Positions 53,493-62,479 of a DNA stretch of 64,000 nucleotides are shown here, piece after piece; position 1 is the first letter of the stretch; every line of letters starts with the position of its first letter. Source of the DNA: Arthrobacter sp042667405 (GTDB lineage Bacteria; Actinomycetota; Actinomycetes; Actinomycetales; Micrococcaceae). The notes below the pieces were generated by a model that searched no databases, was not told where the DNA came from, and was given only the letters and a program-made list of their open reading frames with translations. Where the stretch lies: the NCBI RefSeq assembly GCF_042667405.1, contig NZ_JBHVAL010000020.1, positions 1 through 64,000 on the forward strand, in the 5' to 3' direction. The translations under genes and the position numbers were made by a program.

Positions 53493-54926
53493 CTATTCTC
53501 CTCGGAGTACTTCGATGGGGCGGATGCGGGCAGTCAGCAGCGCCGGAACCAGCGCGCCGATAATGGCGGCGGCGAACACGGCTGCGATGCCCGCCGCAAG
53601 GACGCCGGGGGAGACACTGGCGGTAACGGAGGTGAGCAGTTGGGAAGCGCCGCCGAACGCGCCGCCCCGTCCACCGAAGCCGCCGCCCCCTGGGACCGCG
53701 CCATTGGGCACGGCACCGGCGAGGCCGCCCGCACGCTGGGTGGGTGTCGCCGTCGTGCTGGTATTCGAACTGATCAACGCCGAAGCTATGCCGCCGCTGG
53801 CGAATGAAGCGACGACTGCGCCCACCACGCTGCCCATGGCGACAAGAACCAGGGATTCAAGCACAAATTGCAGGCCGATGGTGCGGTTGGGGGCGCCGAT
53901 GGCTTTCAGTACGCCGATTTCCCGACGACGCTCGCGGACCAGCATGACCATGATCAGCAGGATGATGATCCCGGCCGTCGCGAGGGCTGCGATGAAGGCG
54001 ACCAGCGAGATGTTCTTGACGCTGTCGAGGGAGCTGACTGCGGTTTCCAGATTGCGTTGGCCCTGGGTGACGTCTGCCTTGTCCGTGCCGAGGACATTTT
54101 GGACGGCGGCCTTGGTGCTGTCCACGTTCTCCATGCTGTTGACCGTGACAATCATGGTGGAGAGCTCATCGGGTGTGGCTGCCAGCGTCTGGGCTTCAGG
54201 AAGTGTCACGTAGACGGCGTTGTTGCCGAAAGTGGTTCCTGCGTCGAAAAGGCCTGCCACAGTGAAGGTTTTGTCCTGGATAGTGAAGGTGGATCCAACG
54301 GCCAGACCGTTCTTTTCGGCCAATGACGTGCCCACCAGTGCCTTGTCCGACGCCGTGGTGTAGTCGCCCAGCCCGCTGCCGCTGGTAATGTTCAGCGCCT
54401 TGCCGGTGCTGTCCACCTCCGCGCCGATGCCAGTGGCAGTGATGGGAAGGGCGCGTGCCGGCTGTGTTCCCGTTGCACCGGTGGATCCGCTGGCGCTGTT
54501 CCGGTTGCCCAAGGTTCCGGCGTCGATGGCAGCTGTGAGGCTGGTGCTGACCGATGCCTGCTGTCCGCCGGGACCGAAGCCCCCGGCCGGGCCGGTTTGC
54601 TGGGTGGTGGTGCCCGTTGTTGCCGTCTGCAAGCGCAGCGCCTTCGTTCCAACCACGGACGTGACATTGGTGACGGACGCAGCAGTCTGGGCTTGCGCCG
54701 TCGTCAGCGGTTCGCCGCCGCCTTCGAAGCCCTGCCCGCCAGCGGGGTTCACCGTCAAGGTGGTGCCCACCGAAGCGTTGAGCTCCTGCACCTTCGCGCC
54801 CACGGCCTGGTTGGCCACGAGCATGGCCAAGGCCAGGCCGATCGCTACAGCAAGGACGGCGACCACCGCCGCTGTTCTGATTTTGTTGCGGAAGGCGTTG
54901 CCTACGCTTCGGGCAAGGACGCTCAC
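53493..54926 (-). CDS. second MacB/FtsX-type ABC transporter permease
   Basis: The protein has 477 residues: an N-terminal helix (about 20-45), a large outer domain with Gly/Thr-rich loops, three C-terminal helices in the FtsX pattern (VRERRREIGVLKAIGAPNRT) and a Gly/Ala-rich insert between helices 3 and 4. The GTG at 54926 has AAGGAG upstream. There is no adaptor gene on this side. Confidence 0.87.
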   Translation of the reverse strand: MSVLARSVGNAFRNKIRTAAVVAVLAVAIGLALAMLVANQAVGAKVQELNASVGTTLTVNPAGGQGFEGGGEPLTTAQAQTAASVTNVTSVVGTKALRLQTATTGTTTQQTGPAGGFGPGGQQASVSTSLTAAIDAGTLGNRNSASGSTGATGTQPARALPITATGIGAEVDSTGKALNITSGSGLGDYTTASDKALVGTSLAEKNGLAVGSTFTIQDKTFTVAGLFDAGTTFGNNAVYVTLPEAQTLAATPDELSTMIVTVNSMENVDSTKAAVQNVLGTDKADVTQGQRNLETAVSSLDSVKNISLVAFIAALATAGIIILLIMVMLVRERRREIGVLKAIGAPNRTIGLQFVLESLVLVAMGSVVGAVVASFASGGIASALISSNTSTTATPTQRAGGLAGAVPNGAVPGGGGFGGRGGAFGGASQLLTSVTASVSPGVLAAGIAAVFAAAIIGALVPALLTARIRPIEVLRGE

Positions 54927-55058
54927 GTTTCTCCTTTTGACCTGCAGGTTTGTGGGCCCACTGGTCGCGGGCTGCAGGTCCAACATTGCTGAGCGCTGCT
55001 GTGCGGTGCACCGGCCCAAGCTATGCGTGGGCTGTGAAAAGACGCCCGGCACAACAAA

Positions 55059-55092
55059 AAGCCCCGGCCCGCCTGCTGGCGGACCGGGGCTT
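55059..55092 (-). terminator. terminator of the sugar ABC operon
   Basis: AAGCCCCGGCCCGCC pairs with GGCGGACCGGGGCTT (two mismatches) around TGCT. On the minus strand a TTTTT tract follows, so it ends the sugar transport operon. Confidence 0.88.
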
Positions 55093-55106
55093 CCTGTATA
55101 GGGGTG

Positions 55107-56216
55107 TTACTTGGTGATCGGGCCGAGTACCGGATCGTCGACGTAAGCCGTCTTGACGTTCTCCTTGGTCACGATCTGCGGGGGCAGGAGGTAAGCCGGA
55201 ACGGTCTTGACGCCGTTCTTGTAGGAGTCCTTGTCGTTGATCTCCAGTTCCTTGCCGGCCTGCAGGTCCTTCACCATGGTGATGGCGTGCTCAACCAGCT
55301 TGCGGGTGTCCTTGTTGATGGTGGAGTACTGCTCGCCAGCCATGATCGACTTGACGGACTCAACCTCGGAGTCCTGGCCGGTCACGACGGGGAGCGGCTT
55401 GCCGGCAGCCTTGACGGACGTCAGGACTGCACGGGCCAGGGTGTCGTTCGGCGAGAGGACGCCGTCCAGCGATGCGGTGCCGTAGCTGCCGGTGAGCAGC
55501 GTGTCAGCGCGGCGCTGGGCGTTCTCTGCCTTCCAGCCCTGGGTCACAGCCTGCTCGAAAGCCGTCTGGCCGGACAGGACCTTAAGGGTGCCGTCGTCGA
55601 TCTTCGGCTTCAGGACGCTCATGGCGCCATCGAAGAAGACCTTCGCGTTGGCATCATCCGGGGAGCCGGCGAAAAGCTCGATGTTGTACGGACCGTTCGG
55701 CTTCTTGGCCTTCAGACCGTCCAGCAGGGCCTGGCCCTGCAGCTCACCGACCTTGAAGTTGTCGTAGGCCACGTAGTAGTCCACGTTCTCAGTGTTGAGG
55801 AGCAAGCGGTCGTAGGCGATGACGGTGGCGCCGGCATCCTTGGCCTGCTTGAGCTGCGTGCCCAGCTGGGCGCCGTCGATGGCACCTACGATGATGACCT
55901 TGGCACCCTTGGTGACCATGGCGCTGATCTGGTTCTGCTGCTCCGAAACGCCGCCGTTGGCGAACTGTACGTCGGGCTTGAAGCCGGCGCTGGAGAGACC
56001 ATCGTTGAACAGCTTCTCTGCCAGTACCCAGTTCTCACTGGTCTTCTGCGGGAGGGCGACGCCGATCAGCGAGTCCTTGGGGAACGCTTCCCCGCCTGCC
56101 GTGCTGCTGCTGGAGCCGCTGTCCGAGCGGCCGCAGGCCGTCAGCGCCAGTGCCGCGATGGCAGCTACTGCTGCTGCCTTTCCTGCTTTACCAAACATTC
56201 GCATATCTTGGTTCAC
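55107..56216 (-). CDS. chvE: sugar ABC transporter substrate-binding lipoprotein (ChvE/XylF type)
   Basis: The protein has about 369 residues. A lipobox LALTACG anchors it; then comes a type I periplasmic-binding fold: LIGVALPQKTSENWVLAEKL, IIVGAIDGAQLG, YDRLLLNTENVDYYVAYDN and VVTGQDSEVESVKSI. The pattern matches ChvE/XylF binding proteins for xylose, arabinose, galactose or glucose. The GTG at 56216 or the ATG at 56204 may be the start. It is the last gene of the gguAB-like operon. Confidence 0.9.
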   Translation of the reverse strand: MNQDMRMFGKAGKAAAVAAIAALALTACGRSDSGSSSSTAGGEAFPKDSLIGVALPQKTSENWVLAEKLFNDGLSSAGFKPDVQFANGGVSEQQNQISAMVTKGAKVIIVGAIDGAQLGTQLKQAKDAGATVIAYDRLLLNTENVDYYVAYDNFKVGELQGQALLDGLKAKKPNGPYNIELFAGSPDDANAKVFFDGAMSVLKPKIDDGTLKVLSGQTAFEQAVTQGWKAENAQRRADTLLTGSYGTASLDGVLSPNDTLARAVLTSVKAAGKPLPVVTGQDSEVESVKSIMAGEQYSTINKDTRKLVEHAITMVKDLQAGKELEINDKDSYKNGVKTVPAYLLPPQIVTKENVKTAYVDDPVLGPITK

Positions 56217-56276
56217 TTTCTCTGTGGGTGGGGTGGAGCGAGTCTTCTGGGTGGAGAAGTTCTGGGTGGAAACCGA

Positions 56277-57548
56277 TCAGGCTTCCTTTGAAATGACCTC
56301 TTTGGTGGAGGTTGTCTCGTCCGGCTTGAGCTCGTTGTTGTTGCGCTGGAAGTTCTTCATCAGCAGGCCCGTGATGGATCGCTTGCCTTGGGACTTGTTG
56401 TAGACATCGAAGGCGACGGCGGCCAGGAGCACCAGGCCCTTGATGATCTGCGTGAGGTCGGCTCCGACGCCCAGCAGCTGGAGGCCGTTGTTGAGCACAG
56501 CCATGACCAGGCCACCGACGATCGAGCCGATCACGGTACCAACGCCACCGGTCACTGCGGCGCCGCCGATGAACACGGCTGCGATAGCGTCCAGTTCCCA
56601 GCCGACGCCGTCGAACGGACCGGACGCGGTGGAGCGGCCAACGAAGATCATGCCTGCCAGGCCGGCAAGGACCGACATGTTGAGCATGACCATGAAGTTG
56701 ACCTTCTTGGACTGCACACCGGACAGTTCGGCTGCGTGGCGGTTACCACCCACGGCGTAGACGTGGCGGCCCAGGACGGTCTTGTCAGCCACAAAGCCGT
56801 AGAACAGGACCAGGACGGCCAGGATCAGGCCAGGGATCGGGAAGGAGGTGCCGGGGCGCCCTGTGGCGAAGAGGTACGTGGCGTAGAGGATAGCGCCGCA
56901 GATCAGGACCAGCTTTGTCACTTCAACCCAGAGTTCGGGAACGTCGGCGCCCAGGGCTTTGTTGGCTGCACGGGCCCGGAGGGACATGGCCACCACGAAC
57001 GCCGCGGCCAGTATGCCGATCAGGAGGGTCAGGTTGTTGAAGCCGGTATTGGGGCCGATTTCCGGAAGGTAGCCCGATCCAAGGTACTGGAAGTCGTTGG
57101 GAACCGGGATGGTGTTGGACTTGCCAACGAACTGGTTGAAGCCCCGGAAGAGCAGCATGCCCGCCAGCGTGACGATGAAGGCAGGAATGCCCACATACGC
57201 AGTCCAGAAGCCTTGCCAGGCGCCGATCAGGGCTCCCAGCGCCAGGCCGAAGAGGACACCCATGTACCAGGGAATGCCCCAGTCGCGGATGGCGAGGGCC
57301 ACGGAGACACCGACGAAGGCTGCCACGGATCCAACTGAGAGGTCGATGTGTCCGGCGATGATCACCAGGACCATGCCGATGGCGAGGATCAGGATGTAGG
57401 AGTTGCCGTTGAACAGGTTGATCACGTTGCCGGGGGTCAGTGTGCGGCCCTCGGTGAAGATCTGGAAGAAGACGATAAGTGCCACCAGGGCGAAAATCAT
57501 GCCGAACTGGCGGGTATTGCCACCAAATAGCTTCTTGAGCGCGTTCAT
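56277..57548 (-). CDS. gguB: sugar ABC transporter permease (GguB/XylH type)
   Basis: The protein has 423 residues and 10-12 helices: NSYILILAIGMVLVIIAGHIDLSVGS is the classical motif of this group, and AIAAVFIGGAAVTGGVGTVIGS the late conserved loop. It forms the channel for the binding protein and the double ATPase. The gap to the ATPase gene is 45 bp. Confidence 0.92.
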   Translation of the reverse strand: MNALKKLFGGNTRQFGMIFALVALIVFFQIFTEGRTLTPGNVINLFNGNSYILILAIGMVLVIIAGHIDLSVGSVAAFVGVSVALAIRDWGIPWYMGVLFGLALGALIGAWQGFWTAYVGIPAFIVTLAGMLLFRGFNQFVGKSNTIPVPNDFQYLGSGYLPEIGPNTGFNNLTLLIGILAAAFVVAMSLRARAANKALGADVPELWVEVTKLVLICGAILYATYLFATGRPGTSFPIPGLILAVLVLFYGFVADKTVLGRHVYAVGGNRHAAELSGVQSKKVNFMVMLNMSVLAGLAGMIFVGRSTASGPFDGVGWELDAIAAVFIGGAAVTGGVGTVIGSIVGGLVMAVLNNGLQLLGVGADLTQIIKGLVLLAAVAFDVYNKSQGKRSITGLLMKNFQRNNNELKPDETTSTKEVISKEA

Positions 57549-57593
57549 TGTTTTGGTCCTTGAGTCAGGAAGGGGCGTTTCTTGGCCACTGGG

Positions 57594-59153
57594 TCAGGCT
57601 GCTGTCTTGCGGTTGGAAGTCATGAGTTTCATCAGGCTCTCCTGGCTGGCTTCGTCCTTGTTCAGCACGCCGGTGATGGAACCTTCAAAAATTGTGTAGA
57701 TGCGGTCGGACAGGCCCAGGAGTTCGGGAAGCTCCGAGGAGATGACAATCACTCCTTTGCCCTGGTTGGCCAGGCGCTGGATGATGCCGTAGATCTCGTA
57801 CTTGGCTCCAACGTCAATGCCTCGGGTCGGTTCGTCCAGGATCAGGAGGTCCGGGTCCGTGAACATCCACTTGGCCAGCACTACTTTTTGCTGGTTGCCG
57901 CCGGAGAGTTTGGCTACGCCTTCCTCAACCGATGGGGTCTTGGTCCGCAGCGACTTGCGGTACTCCTCGGCCACCTGGAATTCCTTGCGGTCATCCACTA
58001 CCGAGTATTTGCTGATCTTGTCCAGCGCTGCAGCGACCGTGGTGGTCTTGATGTCATCCAGCAGGTTCAAGCCCAGGGACTTACGGTCTTCGGTCACATA
58101 GCCGAGTCCGGCGTCGATGGCCTGGCGGACCGTGCGGAGGTTGACCCGCTTGCCGTCCTTGTAGACCTCGCCGGAAATGAACCGGCCGTAGGAGTGGCCG
58201 AACAAGGAACGGGCCAGCTCCGTGCGGCCGGCGCCCATGAGGCCCGCGAAGCCAACGATCTCCCCGCGTCGGACAAAGAAGTTGGAGCCCTTGCAGATCA
58301 GTCGGTCCTGGATGGCAGGGTGGCCCACCGTCCAGTCCTTGACCTCGAAGAAGACCTCGCCGACCTTCGGTTCGTGATCCGGGAAGCGGGACTCGAGCGT
58401 CCGGCCCACCATGCCCTTGATGATGCGGTCCTCGTCCACGCCGTCGCGCTTGACGTTGAGCGTTTCGATGGACTTGCCGTCCCGGATGATGGTGATCTCG
58501 TCGGCGATCTGCTCAATCTCGTTGAGCTTGTGGGAGATGATGATGGACGTGATGCCGCGGCCCTTGAGGCCGAGGATCAGGTCAAGCAGGTGCTGGGAGT
58601 CCGATTCGTTCAGTGCTGCCGTGGGCTCGTCCAGGATCAGCAGCTTCACGGACTTGTTCAGAGCTTTGGCGATTTCCACCAGCTGCTGCTTTCCGACGCC
58701 GATTTCCTTGATGGGGGTGTCCGGGTCTTCCCGGAGGCCCACCCGGGCCAGCAGTTCGAGGGAACGCTTACGGGCCTCAGCCCAGTCAATGACGCCCCAC
58801 TTTGTGGGTTCGTTGCCCAGGAAGATGTTCTCCATGATGGAAAGTTCCGGGATCAGCGCCAGTTCCTGGTGGATGATCACGATGCCCGCTGCTTCACTCG
58901 CGCGGATGTCCTTGAACTGTTGCGTTTCGGCCTGGTACACGATGTCGCCGGTGTAGCTGCCGTAGGGGTAAACCCCGGACAGGACCTTCATCAGCGTGGA
59001 TTTGCCTGCACCGTTCTCGCCACAAATTGCGTGGATCTCGCCGGCCATAACGCGCAGGCTTACGTTCGACAAGGCTTTCACTCCAGGGAATTCCTTGGTG
59101 ATGGAGCGCATCTCCAACAGGATGGGCTCGCCTTGCGTGTCGAGGGATGTCAT
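57594..59153 (-). CDS. gguA: sugar ABC transporter double ATPase (GguA/XylG type)
   Basis: The protein has 519 residues with two ABC domains. The first has Walker A GENGAGKSTLMK, signature IGVGKQQLVEIAKAL and Walker B LLILDEPTAALN. The second has a degenerate Walker A region GLMGAGRTELARSL, signature LSGGNQQKVVLAKW and Walker B LLILDEPTRGID. The weak second site is normal for this family. It is the first gene of the operon, 130 bp after the ROK regulator gene. Confidence 0.93.
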   Translation of the reverse strand: MTSLDTQGEPILLEMRSITKEFPGVKALSNVSLRVMAGEIHAICGENGAGKSTLMKVLSGVYPYGSYTGDIVYQAETQQFKDIRASEAAGIVIIHQELALIPELSIMENIFLGNEPTKWGVIDWAEARKRSLELLARVGLREDPDTPIKEIGVGKQQLVEIAKALNKSVKLLILDEPTAALNESDSQHLLDLILGLKGRGITSIIISHKLNEIEQIADEITIIRDGKSIETLNVKRDGVDEDRIIKGMVGRTLESRFPDHEPKVGEVFFEVKDWTVGHPAIQDRLICKGSNFFVRRGEIVGFAGLMGAGRTELARSLFGHSYGRFISGEVYKDGKRVNLRTVRQAIDAGLGYVTEDRKSLGLNLLDDIKTTTVAAALDKISKYSVVDDRKEFQVAEEYRKSLRTKTPSVEEGVAKLSGGNQQKVVLAKWMFTDPDLLILDEPTRGIDVGAKYEIYGIIQRLANQGKGVIVISSELPELLGLSDRIYTIFEGSITGVLNKDEASQESLMKLMTSNRKTAA

Positions 59154-59227
59154 CAGCCCTTACGCCTCCAATGCATGACTTCGTTGTCGGCTCCGCAAGC
59201 GGCGGAGCTGTCTGATGAAAAAGTAAA

Positions 59228-59271
59228 CTGGATCACCTATCTTGTCGTCAAGACTTGAACGCATGATCCAG
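59228..59271 (-). promoter_or_regulatory. candidate operator before gguA
   Basis: CTGGATCA (59228-59235) and TGATCCAG (59264-59271) form a perfect 8-bp inverted repeat 28 bp apart. Near its centre lies TCAAGACTTGA (59248-59258), also a perfect palindrome. It is the only gap where the operon promoter can be, so a ROK or catabolite regulator site is likely. Confidence 0.5.
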
Positions 59272-59283
59272 CTAACGATTTCG

Positions 59284-60474
59284 TTACCTACCGGTAATAC
59301 CTGCGTGTTGGAACACCAGTGCGGCGGCCCCGAGTGCCTCCGCGCGGGCACCAAGTGATGACATCGCCAAGTGTGTCGTCTCACCGACCACCGGCACGGC
59401 ATGGCGCACCAAGCCTCTTCGGATGGGGTCCAGAAGGAGGTCTCCGAGCCCTGCCAGCGGGCCGCCTACGACGATCACCTCGGGGTTGATCAGGTTGGAA
59501 ACGTTACCCAGGGCGCGACCGACAGCCAGGCCGGCGTCGTCAACTACGCGCTGGGTCGCCGAGTCTCCGGCGAGGCAATTGCGGACGATGTCCAGGGGCG
59601 TCAACAGGGTGTCCTGACCGCGCCCCAGCAACTCGATCATGGTGGTGGTGGACGCTATCGTTTCGAGGCAACCCCTGTTGCCGCAGCGGCACACCAGGCC
59701 GTGTTCGTGGATGGTGGCGTGGCCGATTTCCCCGGTGATGCCCACGTTGCCGTAGTAGGGGAAGCCATTGAGGATCAGGCCCGCGCCGATGCCGGATCCG
59801 ATTTTGAGGAACATGAGATTGGAGACGCCGCTGTGTGGACCCCACGTCACTTCGGACAAGGCGCCCAGATTGGCGTCGTTGTCAACAAAGACGGGGCAAT
59901 TCAGGGCCTCTTCCAAGCGGTGGAGGATGTCGATGCCCACCCACTCGGGCAGGATGGCGCCCTGTGCCACGGTGCCCGATCTGCGGTCAATCGGCCCTGG
60001 AATGCCAGCCCCTGCACCCACTACGGCTGTGCGGTCTATGCCGTTTTCCTGGAGCAGTTTTTCGAGCAGCCGTACCGCTGCGGCTATTCCTTCTTCTGCC
60101 TGGTGCCCCAGTGGCAACTCGATGTAATCCTCGGCAATGACGTGATAGCCCAGTGATGCCAGGACCACCCTCAGGTGGCGGCGTCCAAAGTCGATTCCGA
60201 CGGCGACGGCACCGTTGCTGTTCAGCCGCACGTTGGTTGCCCGCCGGCCGGAGCTCGTGGTCGGCTCAGTGGAGACCAGGCCGGCGTCCTGCATGATTTT
60301 GACGATGTTGGAGATCGTGGCCGTGGAGAGCCCGGTCTGCCGCGAAAGCTCTGCCTGCGTGGAGGGCCCGCTCAGCAGGCATTCGATGATGCGTTGCTGA
60401 TTCAGGTGGCGGAGCGCGGATTGCGAGCCGGGTTTTCTTGGATGGCTCTTCGTTGAGCGCTGCGTAGCGGGCAT
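59284..60474 (-). CDS. ROK-family transcriptional repressor
   Basis: The protein has 396 residues. An N-terminal winged helix (LNQQRIIECLLSGPSTQAEL, SRQTGLSTATISNIVKIMQ) precedes a ROK sugar-binding domain with GIDFGRRHLRVVLAS, GAGIPGPIDRR and the zinc motif CRCGNRGCLET. Such proteins (XylR/NagC type) repress a sugar operon until the sugar binds. It lies just upstream of gguA on the same strand and most likely controls the gguA-gguB-chvE operon. Confidence 0.9.
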   Translation of the reverse strand: MPATQRSTKSHPRKPGSQSALRHLNQQRIIECLLSGPSTQAELSRQTGLSTATISNIVKIMQDAGLVSTEPTTSSGRRATNVRLNSNGAVAVGIDFGRRHLRVVLASLGYHVIAEDYIELPLGHQAEEGIAAAVRLLEKLLQENGIDRTAVVGAGAGIPGPIDRRSGTVAQGAILPEWVGIDILHRLEEALNCPVFVDNDANLGALSEVTWGPHSGVSNLMFLKIGSGIGAGLILNGFPYYGNVGITGEIGHATIHEHGLVCRCGNRGCLETIASTTTMIELLGRGQDTLLTPLDIVRNCLAGDSATQRVVDDAGLAVGRALGNVSNLINPEVIVVGGPLAGLGDLLLDPIRRGLVRHAVPVVGETTHLAMSSLGARAEALGAAALVFQHAGITGR

Positions 60475-60577
60475 GACAAGAAGATTGCCCCAGAAAACAT
60501 GTTGCAGTCAAGAAGTGAACACAGCGAGTCAAGCTTTACCGAGATACTCCAACGCAAAGATGACTCCCAAGTACCCC

Positions 60578-60636
60578 TTGCGAGGCCCGCTATGCGCCCT
60601 ATCGCCAACTTTTTCGACGCAAAGCGGGCCGCGCAA
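60578..60636. repeat. GC-rich palindromic repeat, family P2 copy
   Basis: TTGCGAGGCCCGCTATGCG (60578-60596) faces CGCAAAGCGGGCCGCGCAA (60618-60636), arms of 19 bp with a few mismatches. The same words occur at 39429-39560 and 40592-40832, 20 kb away. It lies in the divergent gap between the ROK gene and the nitrilase gene; nothing else is seen in 60475-60782. Confidence 0.75.
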
Positions 60637-60782
60637 GAACGGGAGGCGTGCAATGCGTCCCGGGTTCGCCGCCTGCAGGTCCAATTGCATCGCCGCATCC
60701 AATTGAGCGAAGCCTAGGCTTGAAGCAAGAAGATGTCCCATGCCTTTGATCGGATGGGATCCGGCGAAACAAGGTGGTACTG

Positions 60783-61625
60783 ATGCTGCTAGCAATCCTG
60801 CAGGCGAACGCCTCCGTTATGGACGTGGACGCCAACCTGGGCACTATCGAGGACGCAGCGCAGCGTGCCTCCAACGCGGGGGCCGGCCTGCTGCTCACCC
60901 CGGAGCTCTTCCCGGTTGGCTATGCTCCATTGCGCCTCCACGCGGAGTTGGAGCCCGCAACCCTCCCGTCGATCCGGGAACGCCTTGCCAGCATCGCCCG
61001 CACGCACGGGATTGGCTTGGTCTACAGCCTTCCGGCCCCGGCGCAGGTACAGCGTCAGGACACGCACGACGCCGCCGCGCGGCCACTGCCCGCCGATCAC
61101 GCCTGGCATATCACGGCTACTTTGTTGGACGCCGCGGGTACTGAGGTTCTCAACTATGCCAAGGTCCACCTTTTCGGTCCCGAAGAGCACAAAGCGTTCG
61201 TCGGCGCTGAAGAACCTCCCGCCGTCGTGGATTTCAACGGAATCCGCACGTCGATGCTGATCTGCTACGACGTCGAGTTCCCCGAGGCCGTGCGCGCCGC
61301 GGCCACCCGCGGTGCCGAACTCCTGCTGGTTCCAACAGCACTCTCGGCAGGATTCGACAATGTGCCACAGGTGCTGATTCGCGCCCGGGCCCTGGAGAGC
61401 CAGTTGAATGTGGCCTACGCCAACCACTCGGGGCATGAGGACGTGTACAACTTCCTGGGCGGCAGCGTGGTGGCAGGTCCGGATGGCTCGTTGCTGGCTG
61501 CGGCTGGGGAAGGTGCTGCTTTGTTGTTCGCGGAGGTCGGCACGGAGACGGTGAAAGCCGCCCGCGACGAAGTACCGTACCTGCGTGAGCGCAGGCCGGA
61601 ACTGTACCGGGAGTGGGCGAACTAG
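60783..61625 (+). CDS. nitrilase-superfamily amidase
   Basis: A carbon-nitrogen hydrolase of 280 residues. The triad is Glu in LLTPELFPVGY, Lys in NYAKVHLFG and Cys in MLICYDVEFPE. ICYDVEFPE is typical of branch amidases and of omega-amidase/cyanide-type relatives acting on small amides; the substrate cannot be read. AAGGTGG lies five bases before the ATG at 60783. It is convergent with the zincin operon. Confidence 0.85.
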   Translation: MLLAILQANASVMDVDANLGTIEDAAQRASNAGAGLLLTPELFPVGYAPLRLHAELEPATLPSIRERLASIARTHGIGLVYSLPAPAQVQRQDTHDAAARPLPADHAWHITATLLDAAGTEVLNYAKVHLFGPEEHKAFVGAEEPPAVVDFNGIRTSMLICYDVEFPEAVRAAATRGAELLLVPTALSAGFDNVPQVLIRARALESQLNVAYANHSGHEDVYNFLGGSVVAGPDGSLLAAAGEGAALLFAEVGTETVKAARDEVPYLRERRPELYREWAN

Positions 61626-61637
61626 GCAAAGGCAGGG

Positions 61638-62165
61638 CTAGGGGTCCACCTGAAGCAACTGTACTTGCCCCCGCCATGTGAGGAGGCCCTTGACCAGGCT
61701 TCTGCCGTCGCCAAACAGTGGCAACAAGAATATGGCGTGAAGGAAGAACCACCAGTGAAGCGCATAGTCAGGCAGCAGCAAAGCAACCGGGACCCCTGCT
61801 AAGCACGCCGCCATGGGGCCGGCCAGTGCAATAAGCGCTGCCTGCCAGCCCACGAGCTTTCCCACGGGAATGACTGAGAATCTCAGCAGGGTGCTCGCAA
61901 AGATGACGTGGGTAATTCCCGAGGTCAGCTTGAGGCCGAGGACGTGGGAGCCCTCGTGAATCACAAAGCCGATCAGCAGGCAGGATGCGTGGACCAGCAG
62001 CCAGAGGGCCGGTTGCAGAACCCCGGGCATCCCCGCGACCGCGGTGACTGCGCAGACAGTGAAGCCGGCAACCACTGCGGCGGCGGGAACGCGGACGGCC
62101 CGAACAAGACTCTTGACGGCCACCATCACCTTGACGTCGTCTATGGGAACAGTGCTGAGCTTCAC
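61638..62165 (-). CDS. intramembrane zincin (M50/DUF3267-like)
   Basis: The protein has 175 residues and about four membrane helices. Helix 2 ends in the zinc motif HEGSH (His70, Glu71, His74), an HExxH site; a later LPLFGDGRSL (Asp153) matches the third-ligand DG motif of site-2 proteases. It should cut a membrane peptide. The ATG overlaps the stop of a small membrane protein gene (ATGA) in an operon with an ABC exporter, so processing of an exported peptide is likely (inference). Confidence 0.7.
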   Translation of the reverse strand: MKLSTVPIDDVKVMVAVKSLVRAVRVPAAAVVAGFTVCAVTAVAGMPGVLQPALWLLVHASCLLIGFVIHEGSHVLGLKLTSGITHVIFASTLLRFSVIPVGKLVGWQAALIALAGPMAACLAGVPVALLLPDYALHWWFFLHAIFLLPLFGDGRSLVKGLLTWRGQVQLLQVDP

Positions 62166-62479
62166 CGCTGCTGTGCTTGCAGCAGTTGCTTCTTGTGGAG
62201 CTTGAGCTTTTCAAGGACCAAAGTGACTGCCAAGCAGAAAACGAAGACGACGCCGAAGATGATCGCGATGGGCGCGCCGTCGGCAACCCCAATTTCCAGG
62301 GCCGTTGCACCGCTGGCTTGCTCGTGGGCCTCGAAGAAGATGGCACCGAAAAGCCCAAACTTTCTGACGCCCACGTCCATAGTGGAAAACATGGCCATGA
62401 TGAATCCTGCCACCACCATTGCCATGGTGACCACAAATGAGACGGAAAATGCCGTGATAACTCTAAGAAGCCACTTCAT
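62162..62479 (-). CDS. small membrane protein in the ABC/zincin operon
   Basis: The protein has 105 residues and two membrane segments (about 6-30 and 70-92), with an outer loop FFEAHEQASGATALEIGVADG and a basic C-terminus (EKLKLHKKQLLQAQQR). No family is recognised. It overlaps the permease gene by 17 bp and the zincin gene by 4 bp. It could be a transporter subunit, an immunity protein or the zincin's substrate. Confidence 0.65.
   Translation of the reverse strand: MKWLLRVITAFSVSFVVTMAMVVAGFIMAMFSTMDVGVRKFGLFGAIFFEAHEQASGATALEIGVADGAPIAIIFGVVFVFCLAVTLVLEKLKLHKKQLLQAQQR

Noticed and set aside
57582..59258. Open frame of 558 codons on the plus strand
   Set aside because: It lies exactly opposite the double ATPase gene with all ABC motifs; its protein is Val/Asp/His-rich without domains.
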